Below are positions 30,774-38,994 of a stretch of DNA of 64,000 bases, in pieces. The DNA is from an uncultured Hungatella sp. (GTDB lineage Bacteria > Bacillota > Clostridia > Lachnospirales > Lachnospiraceae): contig CATLBR010000018.1 in the NCBI GenBank assembly GCA_949879795.1, positions 1 through 64,000 of the forward strand, read 5' to 3'. The notes under the pieces are model-generated. The model was given only the letters and a program-made list of their open reading frames with translations, searched no databases and was not told the DNA's origin. Every line of letters begins with the position of its first letter. The first letter of the stretch is position 1. A program made the translations under genes and the position numbers.

Positions 30774-31325
30774 ATGAAGCGATTGACGGATTGGTTAATG
30801 GTACTGCTCTTTGCGGTCGTGTTGTCAGCTTGCGGGAAACAATCAGAAGAATCATATGGAGGGCAGACGGAAAGCCCGAAATCCACGGAACAGACAGAAA
30901 CTTCCGAGACAGTAACAGAAGAACCACTGATGGATACAGAATCAAAGGAAAGCAGCCTGGCAAATGAGGAAGATACACAACAGATACAGCAGGGAGACGG
31001 TTCAGAGGTGAATGATATCACATTTCATTTTGAGACAAAAACGGTTATGCTGAACAGCGGGTATGAAATGCCTGTCTATGGACTGGGAACTTACAGCTTA
31101 ACCGGAGAAACCTGCGCAGATTCCGTTACGGCAGCATTAAACAGCGGTATCCGCCTGATTGATACTGCCTATATGTACCATAATGAGGAAAGTGTGGGGG
31201 AGGCAGTCAGAAATTCCGGTATTCCCAGGGAGGAAATTTTTATCATCACGAAGCTGTATCCGAGTCAATTTGACCATCCACAAGCCGCTATCGAAGAGGC
31301 ACTGGGAGAAAGGTGGGATGGATGA
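30774..31325 (+). CDS. Lipoprotein with truncated aldo/keto reductase domain
   Basis: 183 aa: lipobox VLSAC, an acidic linker to ~residue 80, then the first ~100 residues of an aldo/keto reductase (LNSGYEMPVYGLGTYSL ... IRLIDTAYMYHNEE ... IFIITKLYPSQFDH). The catalytic Asp and Tyr are in place, but the protein ends at ERWDG before the catalytic His region and the NADPH-binding half. It is probably truncated by a deletion that fused its end to the ribosome site of the next gene (ATGA overlap). Enzyme activity is unlikely unless partnered. Confidence 0.75.
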   Translation: MKRLTDWLMVLLFAVVLSACGKQSEESYGGQTESPKSTEQTETSETVTEEPLMDTESKESSLANEEDTQQIQQGDGSEVNDITFHFETKTVMLNSGYEMPVYGLGTYSLTGETCADSVTAALNSGIRLIDTAYMYHNEESVGEAVRNSGIPREEIFIITKLYPSQFDHPQAAIEEALGERWDG

Positions 31326-32092
31326 TGAAAAGGACAGTTGGTTTGCTGCTTTCTTTTGCAATGATTTTTTACTTGGCAGCCTGTAGCCGTACAGATGTCT
31401 CAGAAAGACCGGGGGAGCAGCCGGATTCTGTATCTGTACAGTCAGATGTGATGCAGGATGGCACCGGAGATAATGTCACTGATATGGCGGAACAATCCGA
31501 TGAACAACGGAACATGACACAGGATACAGAAGGACAGGAAAAGGAACAACAGGAAACAGAAACGGAGGTATCCGAATCTGTTTCGGCAGAGGGACAGGAG
31601 ACAGATATGGCTGCAGAAACTTTAGTAGTGTATTTTTCGGCAACAGGAACCACAAAGACGTTAGCAGAGTATGCGGCGGAGATTCTGGGGGCAGATATTT
31701 ATGAAATCATAGCAGAGGAGCCTTATACGGAGGCAGATCTGGCATATTATACGGGAGGCCGTGCCGATCAGGAGCAGAACGATTCGAATGCGCGTCCTGC
31801 CATATCGGGAAGTGTGGAGAATATGGAAAGCTATGATACGATTCTGATTGGCTATCCCATATGGCACGGGCAGGCCCCCAGGATTATCAGTACATTTTTG
31901 GAGAGCTATGATTTTTCCGGAAAGACAATCGTTCCGTTCTGTACATCTCACAGCAGCGGGATTGGCTCCAGTGCGACCAATCTTCATACGCTCTGCTCTG
32001 ACACAGTGGAGTGGGGTGAGGGCAGGCGGTTTGAAGCAGGAACTTCCAGGGATGCTATGGAAGAATGGCTTAGTAGTATAGGGGTCAAATGA
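31322..32092 (+). CDS. Flavodoxin lipoprotein
   Basis: 256 aa from ATG 31322 (31325 is an alternative), AGGTGG upstream. It has lipobox YLAAC, a long Gln/Glu/Asp/Ser linker to ~residue 105, then a complete flavodoxin domain: VVYFSATGTTKTLAEYA (FMN phosphate loop), EPYTEADLAYY, IGYPIWHGQAPRIISTFLE and FCTSHSSGIG. It is a membrane-anchored, outward-facing electron carrier, unusual for flavodoxins, which are normally cytosolic. It overlaps the reductase gene, so the two are translated together. Confidence 0.88.
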   Translation: MMKRTVGLLLSFAMIFYLAACSRTDVSERPGEQPDSVSVQSDVMQDGTGDNVTDMAEQSDEQRNMTQDTEGQEKEQQETETEVSESVSAEGQETDMAAETLVVYFSATGTTKTLAEYAAEILGADIYEIIAEEPYTEADLAYYTGGRADQEQNDSNARPAISGSVENMESYDTILIGYPIWHGQAPRIISTFLESYDFSGKTIVPFCTSHSSGIGSSATNLHTLCSDTVEWGEGRRFEAGTSRDAMEEWLSSIGVK

Positions 32093-32100
32093 CTTGGAAG

Positions 32101-32966
32101 CATGAAAGTCAGGAGTGGGTTGACTGTCTTGATTTTTTAGTATGGCGCATGGAAAATGCAATGAAATACCAATCGTTATGGAATCACACTGGCGGAGGTT
32201 ATCAGGTTCCCCGGCTGATTACCTATAAAAACCCGGACGGAAGTACGGGAAAGGCACCTGTGGACAGTACCATGACCGGACAGGTGCCGGTAGGAACTGT
32301 GGGGGTCATTCTGGAGGATACTTTCTATCCAAGCCACAACGCAACGGATTTTTATCATCACTACAAAGAAGATATCGCTCTTATGGGGGAGATGGGGTTT
32401 AGGCGTTTTAGAATGTCTGTTTCCTGGTCCAGAATCTGTCCGGACGGAAGGTATCAGGTCAATGAGGAAGGACTGGCTTTTTACGATGCGGTATTTGAGG
32501 AGCTTCATAAATACGGCATCGAGCCGGTAGTGACCATAAATCATTTTGATATGCCCATGTATCTGGCAGATCATTATGACGGATGGTCAAGCAGAGAGGT
32601 GATCGATTTTTTCCTGTTTTACGCGAAAACCGTGTTCACTCGTTATAAAGACAAGGTAAAGTATTGGATGACTTTTAACGAAATCAATGTGCTGTCCGGC
32701 TGGTGTCAGATGGGTGTCCATGACAACAGCCCGCGGAACCTGTACCAGGCCCGCCACCACATTTTTGTAGCCAGCGCGAAAGCGGTTCAGATGGGACATG
32801 AGATCAATCCGGAAAATAAGATCGGCATGATGGTGGCCTATACGCCGTCCTACCCCATGACCTGCAGACCGGAGGATGTGCTGGAAGCTATGAAGTTTAA
32901 TCGGCAGAAGTCTTTCTATATGGATGTGCAGTGCAAAGGCTATTATCCGGAATACAAGTTAAAAGA
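32101..32966 (+). pseudogene. Chimeric relic: small protein + hydrolase + GH1
   Basis: Three segments of the LysR1 operon are fused in order: 32101-32148 matches the 3' part of the small-protein gene (12091-12138), 32149-32190 carries pieces of the hydrolase N-terminus (MEN..., NRYGIT-L), and 32188-32966 matches the GH1b gene (13430-14208) closely. The reading frame stays open (ORF 32089-33102), but the GH1 part lacks its first ~36 residues and everything after mid-domain, including the nucleophile VENG. It can no longer be a working glucosidase. Confidence 0.88.
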
Positions 32967-32987
32967 GATTCTATATAGAGAGGGGAG

Positions 32988-33012
32988 AGCGGCCATTTTA
33001 TGGCTGCTTTTT
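32988..33012 (+). terminator. Rho-independent terminator
   Basis: AGCGGCCAT pairs with ATGGCTGCT, followed by TTTTTC, just after the end of the GH1 relic. The following stretch to 33299 is open in frame with the next gene but shows no recognisable domain or ribosome site. Confidence 0.7.
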
Positions 33013-33299
33013 CGCGGTATGAAGGGAAAAGGCAGAGGAACGATAAAGAAAAATTGTATCGGCTGTCTTTTTGTGATAAAATGGAACTGTATTGGCAGAT
33101 AGTGGTTGAAACTGCAGGAACTTTATCTGAAAAGCTGGCGATTGCAGGGAATGAGAATTATAGGGCCCATTTGATATGGCAACAAAAAAAGAAAATCAGT
33201 GAATATGATAAACTTGGCCAGAGAATCGGAACGGATGCTGGCGGCTACTTTGGCAGGGGATACCAATCCATTGATATGGTGAAAATCAGAGGAGGAAAA

Positions 33300-34235
33300 A
33301 TGTTGGAACGTGACAAAATTGCCGGGGGGCTTTATGGTCTTCTCATAGGAGATGCATTGGGAGTCCCCTATGAATTTTATGAGGCAGAGGACCTGCCTTC
33401 TTATGATAAAATTGAGCTGACACCGCCTGAAGGATTTCGAAAGACTTATTCCCACGTGGAGGCGGGAACCTGGTCTGATGACGGGGCGCAGGCCCTCTGT
33501 CTTCTGGACAGCCTGTTAAGTGAGGGAAAGTTTTCGCTGGAAAAGTTTTCAGACCTTCTTCTGTCCTGGTATGAAGAGGGAACCTGGGCGGTGGGGGGCA
33601 AGGTGTTCGATGTGGGAAACCAGACCAGCTGGGCTCTCTTCAGCTATAAGAAGGGGGTTCCTGCTGCAGAATGCGGCATGGCGAAACCGGAGGGCAAAGG
33701 AAACGGAGCCCTCATGCGTGTTCTTCCTCTGGCTCTGTGGCATGACGACAAGAGAGCTATGGTGGCGGATGCCCACAGTCAGTGTCTCATCACCCACGGA
33801 CATATCTGTAATCAGGTGTGCTGTGCCCTGTATTGTCTGACGGCCAGGTTCCTTCTGGAAGGGCGGGGAGCCCGTGAGGCCATCAGAGACGGAGTGGAGG
33901 CTCTTCGGGAGATCTACAGGGATAAGCAGGAATATGAACAGGAGCTGGAATGGAGTGTACGCCCGGACATTCCCTGGGAAGGAAAGGGAACAGGCTATGT
34001 GGTGGACTGCCTGAGAAGCGCTTTTATGATACTGGAGCAGACTTTCGGTTATGAGGAGGCGGTAAAGCGGGCGGTGCTTCTTGGAAATGACACGGATACC
34101 ACGGCATGTGTCGTCGGCGGCTTGGCCGGGATCCTCTACGGACTTAAGGGGATACCAGAACGGTGGCTTCTGGGGCTGAGGGAGAGGGAGAAAGCAGATG
34201 AACTGCTGCGCCGGCTTCTGGACAGACACACATAA
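33300..34235 (+). CDS. ADP-ribosylglycohydrolase family protein
   Basis: 311 aa from ATG 33300, which has GGAGGAAAAA before it; the ORF-track start at 33000 adds 100 residues with no known domain. Family motifs: GGLYGLLIGDALGVPYEF, TWSDDGAQAL (first metal-binding acidic set), NGALMRVLP and GNDTDTTACVVGGLAG (second metal set). Such enzymes remove ADP-ribose from proteins or cleave related glycosides with Mg or Mn. It is followed after 44 bp by the ModC-like gene. The substrate is unknown. Confidence 0.88.
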   Translation: MLERDKIAGGLYGLLIGDALGVPYEFYEAEDLPSYDKIELTPPEGFRKTYSHVEAGTWSDDGAQALCLLDSLLSEGKFSLEKFSDLLLSWYEEGTWAVGGKVFDVGNQTSWALFSYKKGVPAAECGMAKPEGKGNGALMRVLPLALWHDDKRAMVADAHSQCLITHGHICNQVCCALYCLTARFLLEGRGAREAIRDGVEALREIYRDKQEYEQELEWSVRPDIPWEGKGTGYVVDCLRSAFMILEQTFGYEEAVKRAVLLGNDTDTTACVVGGLAGILYGLKGIPERWLLGLREREKADELLRRLLDRHT

Positions 34236-34279
34236 TCAGGACAGGCAGCAGCCGTAAAAAGGAGAGAAAAGAAAAAATT

Positions 34280-35395
34280 ATGTCATTGTATGTAGACGTG
34301 GAAAAGACTCTGGGGGCCTTTCGGCTCTCCACCAGGTTTGAGGCAGAGAATGAGGTTATGGGCATTCTGGGGGCTTCCGGCTGCGGTAAAAGCATGACGC
34401 TGAAGTGTATCGCGGGAATCATGAAACCGGACAGAGGAAAGATAGTTCTCGACGGGAGGACTCTGTTTGACTCGGAAAAAAACATTGACCTTCCGCCGCA
34501 GAAACGTCATGTGGGACTTCTGTTTCAAAACTATGCCCTGTTTCCCAATATGACGGTGGATAAAAATTTGATGACTGGACTCAGGAGTGCAAACCTGGAC
34601 AAAAGGAAAGCGAAAGAAGCCGTGGTCGAGATGACTAAGAGGTTTTACCTCACAGGGCTGGAAAAGCACCGGCCTTCCCAGTTGTCAGGAGGGCAGCAGC
34701 AGAGAACCGCCCTGGCCAGAATTCTCCTGACGAGACCGAGGCTGCTTATGCTGGACGAGCCTTTTTCAGCCCTGGACGAATATCTTCGCTGGAAGGTGGA
34801 GATGGAACTGATGGATATTTTAAAAGAGTTCGGGGTGACTACTTTGTTTGTGTCTCACAGCCGAGACGAGATATACCGTATCTGTCAGAGGGCATGTGTC
34901 ATGGATCAAGGTAGATCCACGCCGGTGGTTCCGGTGAAAACCATGTTTGAAGAGCCGGGGACAATGGCCGCCTGTATGTTGTCCGGCTGTAAAAACTACT
35001 CGGCTGCTTCGCGGATTTCCGATGAAGACGGACAGGAGACAGAAAGCACATGGATCTATGCAGGAGACTGGGGCGTGAAACTGGACTGCGGCCGCCAGGT
35101 GCCGGAGGATACGGCTTATGTGGGGGTGAGGAGCCACTATATCCATATATTTTCGGAGGAGGAATCCAAGAGAGTCAATGTGATGGAGTGCAGAATCTGC
35201 CGGATCGTGGAGGATGTGTTTAACATGGTGGTGATGGTGAGTTCTGTGAAAGCTCCCTCACACTCCTCCAATCCCCAGCTGCGGCTGGAGATGCCAAAGG
35301 AGCGGTGGGAGGCTTATGCCAGGCAGGGACGACACAAGGTGGGAGACAAGATCCGTATATGGATAGATCCTCATGACCTGCTGGTTCTCAGATAG
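34280..35395 (+). CDS. ABC transporter ATPase, ModC-like (orphan)
   Basis: A 371-aa nucleotide-binding subunit: Walker A GASGCGKSM, Q-loop LLFQNYALFP, signature LSGGQQQRTALARIL, Walker B LLMLDEPFSALD, H-loop VSHSRDE, then a C-terminal TOBE/MOP-like regulatory region. The closest overall match is to molybdate/tungstate ATPases (ModC). No modA or modB lies in the window, so partners must be elsewhere or lost. It is possibly co-transcribed with the ADP-ribosylglycohydrolase and runs convergent to the peptidase gene with no gap. Confidence 0.82.
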   Translation: MSLYVDVEKTLGAFRLSTRFEAENEVMGILGASGCGKSMTLKCIAGIMKPDRGKIVLDGRTLFDSEKNIDLPPQKRHVGLLFQNYALFPNMTVDKNLMTGLRSANLDKRKAKEAVVEMTKRFYLTGLEKHRPSQLSGGQQQRTALARILLTRPRLLMLDEPFSALDEYLRWKVEMELMDILKEFGVTTLFVSHSRDEIYRICQRACVMDQGRSTPVVPVKTMFEEPGTMAACMLSGCKNYSAASRISDEDGQETESTWIYAGDWGVKLDCGRQVPEDTAYVGVRSHYIHIFSEEESKRVNVMECRICRIVEDVFNMVVMVSSVKAPSHSSNPQLRLEMPKERWEAYARQGRHKVGDKIRIWIDPHDLLVLR

Positions 35396-36391
35396 CTAAA
35401 GAGACACGGCCCAGAGAGGGCCGCCGCTGTCATAACTGTGCTTCAGCTCATCCATCAAAAGCTGCAGATCCCACTCCTTGGTGCTGTTTTCATAGCTGGC
35501 AGGGTCCGCGATGTATACGTTGCCGTTGTCGCAGAGCTGGGCAATGATGATGAAATGGCCGTTCTGTGTCAGACTTCCCTTTCCCATAAGGGCTACCAGG
35601 ATGCGGCCGCTGTCCAGAAGCTCCGACACATGTTCAGGAGTGCGCTCCGTGACGCTCTCTACCTGGAGTCCGAAGGCGGAGAGACTGCCGGGGATGAGGC
35701 CGTGGTAGGAACCGCCCTGGCGGGCGTAATACCCATTGGCGGCAGACCAGTCGGCCATTTCTACCGGACTCACAGGCTGGGAGGAAAAGCTGTTGATGAT
35801 CATGGCCACACATACAGGTCCGCAGCCGTACTTGCTTATACGGTCCTCGCCCCCGTAGAGATACTCTTTCCATCGGATATCTCCCTGATTATAGTAGAAG
35901 AGAGGTCCCATGGCAGAGTCCAGCATGCAGGAGTATACAGTGTCCTGAGGAGGAAAGACCGTCTCAGCGGTCATATCGGAGATGTCGCCCAGCTCATCGG
36001 TCCGGGTCATCTGAGATATTTCCGTGGTTTCCTGGGAACTCTCCTCGTCGGGACCGGAAGCCAAGGTCTCTCCGGTGGTTTCCCGGTCGGGAAAAGAAGA
36101 GGCCTCTGTCTCTGGTTCTCGTATTTTGGCTATGTGCTGGACCACACTGTCATAGAGGCCAGCGGCGGCCAGGTGGATATCCTCTGCCGAGAAAGGGTGA
36201 AAATACATCAGCAGGCTGACGGACAAGGCTGTGGCGGCAGCCAGAATTCCTCCTGTGATCAGAACTTCCGCCGTGATTTTTTTCTGTTTGTGACGTGACG
36301 GCTGAGGCTGTCTGCCGGGAGGCGGAAGGATGTTAGAGCCTGACGGAGAGCTGCCTTTTTTTTGCGGGGATCGGTTTGTCTTAGGGGACAT
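35396..36391 (-). CDS. Membrane-anchored C39-like cysteine peptidase
   Basis: 331 aa: a cytoplasmic Pro/Ser-rich, basic N-terminus, one membrane helix (~45-65), a Thr/Glu/Ser linker, and a C-terminal papain-like domain with YGCGPVCVAM (Cys), NGHFIIIAQL (His) and IADPAS (Asp). This C39-like family occurs in Gram-positive surface proteins. The start lies 25 bp after the cheB stop on the same strand, so it is the last gene of the leftward che operon. A role in processing surface or flagellar proteins is conceivable but unproven. Confidence 0.82.
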   Translation of the reverse strand: MSPKTNRSPQKKGSSPSGSNILPPPGRQPQPSRHKQKKITAEVLITGGILAAATALSVSLLMYFHPFSAEDIHLAAAGLYDSVVQHIAKIREPETEASSFPDRETTGETLASGPDEESSQETTEISQMTRTDELGDISDMTAETVFPPQDTVYSCMLDSAMGPLFYYNQGDIRWKEYLYGGEDRISKYGCGPVCVAMIINSFSSQPVSPVEMADWSAANGYYARQGGSYHGLIPGSLSAFGLQVESVTERTPEHVSELLDSGRILVALMGKGSLTQNGHFIIIAQLCDNGNVYIADPASYENSTKEWDLQLLMDELKHSYDSGGPLWAVSL

Positions 36392-36416
36392 GTATCATCA
36401 CTCCAAATTTCTTCTG

Positions 36417-37472
36417 TTATCCCTTGGCCAGACGTGCCATAACTACCTGAGGAATGTTGCTCAGGGCGGCCTGCTGACATACGGCTCCTATCTTGAACGC
36501 CTCCATGGGCATTCCATAAACTACACAGGAATCCCGATCCTGGCCGATGGTGTACGCACCGGCTTTTCTCATGCGCATCATACCTGCGGCGCCGTCGGCC
36601 CCCATGCCCGTGAGGATCACGCCGATAGCGCGGTTTTTTACATTGGCGGCTACGGAGTCAAACAGAACATCTACAGAAGGTTTATGGCCGCTGACCTTTG
36701 CCTCTTCCGTGCAGCTGACACTGTAGCCGGTTCCCATGCGAACCACACGCATCTGCAGGCCGCCGGGAGCCAGAAGGATCAGTCCGGGACGCACTTTGTC
36801 TCCGTGCGCCGCTTCCTTCACCTCCAGCTTGCAGATGCGGTTGAGACGTTCTGCGTACATGGCGGTAAATCCCGGGGGCATATGCTGGGTGATGACAATT
36901 CCCGGCATCTTTGCGGGAAACTGACGAACCACCTCCAAAATAGCCTCGGTTCCGCCGGTGGAGGCGCCGATGGCGATAAGGTCGATAGAAGAATTGCCGG
37001 TTATAGGTGAAAAGCCTGCCCGTGACATGGAAGAGACGGTCCTTGGAGCGGAAACAGGAGCTGTAGGGGTCTGCGGAGAAAGCCGGACGCGGGCGTTCTT
37101 GCCTATGGCGAGTTTGGCCATAAGATTCCTGAGAAAAGAATCTCTCTGTCCTTCCTCAGGCTTGCGTACAAAGTCTACAGCCCCCGCGGCAAGTGCGTCA
37201 AAGACTCTCATGTTGAGGGAAGATACCAGTATGACAGGGACAGGGTGAGAGGGAAGAACCTCTTTTAGAAACTCCAAGCCCGTCATGCCGGGCATCTCAA
37301 TGTCCAGGGTCATAATATCCGGCTTCAGCAGGGGGAGCTTGTTCTTTGCGTCAAGGGCGTTGACGGCATAACCCACCACCTCAAAGCGGGGGTCTGCCGA
37401 CAAACTTTTAACCAGCCAGGTTCGGAATACGAGAGAATCGTCCACTACCATGACACGAATTTTTTGCTGCAT
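36417..37472 (-). CDS. cheB: Chemotaxis protein-glutamate methylesterase CheB
   Basis: A 351-aa protein: receiver domain (VVDDSLVFRTWL, phospho-acceptor in LDIEMPGM, Lys in the RKPEEG loop) joined to the methylesterase domain with its Ser-His-Asp triad (GASTGGTEA, TQHMPPGFT, GMGADGAAGM). It removes methyl groups from, and deamidates, receptor glutamates. It opposes CheR, whose gene is 46 bp upstream. Confidence 0.95.
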   Translation of the reverse strand: MQQKIRVMVVDDSLVFRTWLVKSLSADPRFEVVGYAVNALDAKNKLPLLKPDIMTLDIEMPGMTGLEFLKEVLPSHPVPVILVSSLNMRVFDALAAGAVDFVRKPEEGQRDSFLRNLMAKLAIGKNARVRLSPQTPTAPVSAPRTVSSMSRAGFSPITGNSSIDLIAIGASTGGTEAILEVVRQFPAKMPGIVITQHMPPGFTAMYAERLNRICKLEVKEAAHGDKVRPGLILLAPGGLQMRVVRMGTGYSVSCTEEAKVSGHKPSVDVLFDSVAANVKNRAIGVILTGMGADGAAGMMRMRKAGAYTIGQDRDSCVVYGMPMEAFKIGAVCQQAALSNIPQVVMARLAKG

Positions 37473-37518
37473 AATCTAACCTTCTTTCTTTCCCGGCAAC
37501 CGCTGTTTGAAGTCGGTG

Positions 37519-38337
37519 TTAAGCCTGTTTTTTTCTGTAAATGGCCGGCTGAATATAATCATAAGGGCAGGTGGCCTTGGTGAGTCCCTCGGAGTGGCCG
37601 ATGAAAAGATGGCCGCCGGGGACGGTGGCATTGTAAAAACGGCGGACCAGAGCGTCTTTGGTGTCCTGATCAAAATAAATCATCACATTTCTGCAGAAAA
37701 TCAAATCAAATTTCCTTTTGAACTGGATGGGATCCATCAGGTTGAAGGGCCGGAAAATAACATTCTGTTTGATAGCGGGGGAGACGGTATAGCCTCCCTC
37801 AGGCTTTCTGACAAAATACTTCTGTTTCCAGGTGGCAGGGAGAGAGGAAAGACTCTCGTCATTGTAAGATGCTGTTATGGCTGTGTTCAGAATCTTCTGA
37901 GAGATGTCCGTAGCCAGCACTCTGGTGTCCCACTGAGAGGCTTTAGCACCAAAATACTCTTTGAGATACATGGAAATGGTGTAGGGTTCTTCTCCGGAAG
38001 AACAGCCTGCGCTCCAGATACAGAGAACCTTATCCCTTGCATGCTTTTTCTCCAGTTCCGGGAGAACCACATCCCACAGATATTTAAAATGAGCCTCCTC
38101 CCGGAGGAAATATGTATAGTTGGTGGTAAGCTTATTCAGCATGGCAGTAACCATATCCGGATCCCGGCCGGTTATGATATCATCCACATAAGAGGTAAAA
38201 TCTTTGTAACCCTGGGAAGCAAGAGTGTGGGAGAGACGGCTTACAATAAGCTGTTTTTTCTTGCTCAGGTCAATCCCGTAATGTTGTTTGATATAGGTAT
38301 AAAGACGATGAAAATCGTTATCTGTCAGTGTCAGCAT
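37519..38337 (-). CDS. cheR: Chemotaxis receptor methyltransferase CheR
   Basis: 272 aa: N-terminal helical domain (DNDFHRLYTYIKQHYGIDL) and AdoMet methyltransferase domain (WSAGCSSGEEPYTISM, DISQ, IFCRNVMIYFD). It methylates glutamates of the receptors encoded at 41490-46911. GGGGGG ribosome site. There is a 160-bp gap with a strong hairpin between it and cheW, which may lower its expression. Confidence 0.95.
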   Translation of the reverse strand: MLTLTDNDFHRLYTYIKQHYGIDLSKKKQLIVSRLSHTLASQGYKDFTSYVDDIITGRDPDMVTAMLNKLTTNYTYFLREEAHFKYLWDVVLPELEKKHARDKVLCIWSAGCSSGEEPYTISMYLKEYFGAKASQWDTRVLATDISQKILNTAITASYNDESLSSLPATWKQKYFVRKPEGGYTVSPAIKQNVIFRPFNLMDPIQFKRKFDLIFCRNVMIYFDQDTKDALVRRFYNATVPGGHLFIGHSEGLTKATCPYDYIQPAIYRKKQA

Positions 38338-38421
38338 GGTAATCCCCCCTGTTTCTTAAAATGTTGCGATATACAGTGATTGGGCAGCCTTAAGACTGCC
38401 CAACAGATTACGAAGTATCCA

Positions 38422-38449
38422 GTAAAACGCGCCAACGGCGCGTTTTTAC
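38422..38449 (-). terminator. Hairpin in the cheW-cheR gap
   Basis: GTAAAACGCGCC and GGCGCGTTTT(T)AC pair around AAC, and read leftward the stem is followed by T-rich DNA within the stem arm. A second hairpin (TTGGGCAG/CTGCCCAA, 38380-38403) follows. The pair may act as a partial terminator inside the che operon. Confidence 0.55.
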
Positions 38450-38496
38450 GGATCGGAAGCAGCCGGCCGGTGTGTCGGCGACGGATTTTGCGAAAT

Positions 38497-38979
38497 TTAC
38501 TGAGGAGTAGAAAGCGCCTGACAGTCGATGGACATAAAAACGCTTCCATCTTCCATAGTCACCATTCCGTTGAGAAGTTTCTGCTGACGCTTGAGGGGAA
38601 TGGGGCGCACGTTCTTCAGATCGATATCGATGACCTGGCGGACAGAGTCCACAACGATTCCAAGGGAAACGGAATCGATATCCAGGACGATAATGCAGGT
38701 CTTTTCAGGACCGTCCGGGTCGTACTTGCCCATAAGCTGCTGGATATCCACCACAGGGAGGATCTGACCTCTCAGATTGATGATGCCTTTAATGTAGGAG
38801 GGCATCAGAGGCAGAGTCGTTATAGTGTGGTTGTTGATGATCTCTATTACATAGTTGGTACTGATATACAGGACAAGATCTCCGGATTCAAAGGTGAGAC
38901 AGCGCTCTATGGTGGAGACCTCCTCCGTATCCGTCTCGGGCATCTCCTGAAGATCTTGAGTGTTTAACTGTTCAGACAT
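38497..38979 (-). CDS. cheW: Chemotaxis adaptor CheW
   Basis: A 160-aa single CheW domain: LTFESGDLVLYISTNYVIEI, the YIKGIINLRGQILPVVDI core and the GIVVDSVRQVIDI strand. It couples receptors to CheA in the membrane-linked array. It is 15 bp downstream of cheA, ribosome site GGGGAGGA. Confidence 0.95.
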   Translation of the reverse strand: MSEQLNTQDLQEMPETDTEEVSTIERCLTFESGDLVLYISTNYVIEIINNHTITTLPLMPSYIKGIINLRGQILPVVDIQQLMGKYDPDGPEKTCIIVLDIDSVSLGIVVDSVRQVIDIDLKNVRPIPLKRQQKLLNGMVTMEDGSVFMSIDCQALSTPQ

Positions 38980-38994
38980 GATAGTTCCTCCCCT

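Noticed and set aside
33000-33299. N-terminal 100-residue extension of the ADP-ribosylglycohydrolase ORF
   Set aside because: No ribosome site, no recognised domain, and the canonical family start with GGAGG lies at 33300.
35438-36298. 286-aa ORF opposite the C39 peptidase
   Set aside because: Shadow frame; the peptidase frame has all catalytic motifs.
37507-38379. 290-aa ORF opposite cheR
   Set aside because: Shadow frame of a clear cheR.
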